The notes beneath the pieces are model-generated. The model made no database searches. It had not been told where the DNA came from and worked only from the letters and a program-made list of their open reading frames with translations. A DNA stretch of 6,302 nt, taken from positions 1 through 6,302 of the forward strand of contig UQXG01000130.1 in the NCBI GenBank assembly GCA_900544945.1, written 5' to 3'. The translations under genes and the position numbers were made by a program. The first letter of the stretch is position 1. Every line of letters begins with the position of its first letter. This stretch comes from an uncultured Eubacteriales bacterium. GTDB lineage: Bacteria; Bacillota; Clostridia; Oscillospirales; Oscillospiraceae. Shown piece after piece: positions 6,248 through 6,302 of this stretch.

Positions 6248-6302
6248 AATAAAATGATTTCATCATTTTATTCTGCCGTTTCACGGCAGACCGCCTGGGC
6301 GG
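6248..6302. repeat. Three back-to-back hairpins at the window edge
   Basis: The first hairpin is AATAAAATGAT (6248-6258) with ATCATTTTATT (6262-6272). The second is TCTGCCGT (6272-6279) with ACGGCAGA (6283-6290). Both have a TTC triloop and they abut without a spacer. A third, CCGC-CTGG-GCGG (6291-6302), starts immediately and reaches the window end, so it may be truncated. The first is purely AT-rich and the others are GC-rich. There is no coding sequence here. The role is unknown: it could be a dispersed repeat, a structured RNA, or the leader of a gene beyond the window. Confidence 0.6.

Noticed and set aside
6291..6300. CCGCCTGGGC at the window end, identical to the P3 signature of ZTP riboswitches.
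   Set aside because: The preceding 60 bases lack the P1/P2 domain (no GTGACTGGCG-like or GGAG segment). It is better explained as part of the hairpin series.

Overview
The window carries six genes, all on the plus strand, and all encode enzymes of de novo purine (IMP) synthesis. The order is purE, a purF-family gene, purM, purN, a purO-type IMP cyclohydrolase, and a stand-alone AICAR transformylase. The coding DNA is GC-rich with strong Shine-Dalgarno sites. A sigma-A type promoter, the split purH activity, the clostridial-looking PurF paralogue and the palindromic intergenic repeats suggest a Gram-positive Clostridia member, probably a gut Oscillospiraceae/Ruminococcaceae type. That placement is inference from style and gene content, not from a marker gene.

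Positions 1-293 are a leader. It has a near-consensus promoter (TTGACG, 17 bp, TATAAT), then an RNA matching the ZTP (pfl) riboswitch that senses ZMP/ZTP (AICAR nucleotides), and then an intrinsic terminator that shares bases with the last aptamer stem. purE follows at 294-788. A second terminator-like hairpin (830-851) lies between purE and the purF-family gene (904-2325). A 282-base gap (2326-2607) is filled with palindromic repeats and nested hairpins. purM (2608-3657), purN (3654-4253), purO (4266-4991) and the AICAR transformylase gene (4988-6172) are tightly packed, with two 4-base overlaps and one 12-base gap, so they look translationally coupled. The last 130 bases contain a GC-rich palindrome and a series of back-to-back hairpins that runs off the window.

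The encoded steps are 1 (PurF family, from PRPP), 3 (PurN), 5 (PurM), 6 (PurE), 9 (AICAR formylation) and 10 (IMP ring closure). PurD, PurL/Q/S, PurK, PurC and PurB are not in the window. The riboswitch logic fits the genes: ZMP accumulates when 10-formyl-tetrahydrofolate is scarce, and two enzymes here (PurN and the AICAR transformylase) use that cofactor.

The most unusual observation is that the PurF-family protein keeps its PRPP-binding site and four apparent iron-sulfur ligand cysteines, but has lost the N-terminal catalytic cysteine and the other recognisable glutaminase active-site motifs.
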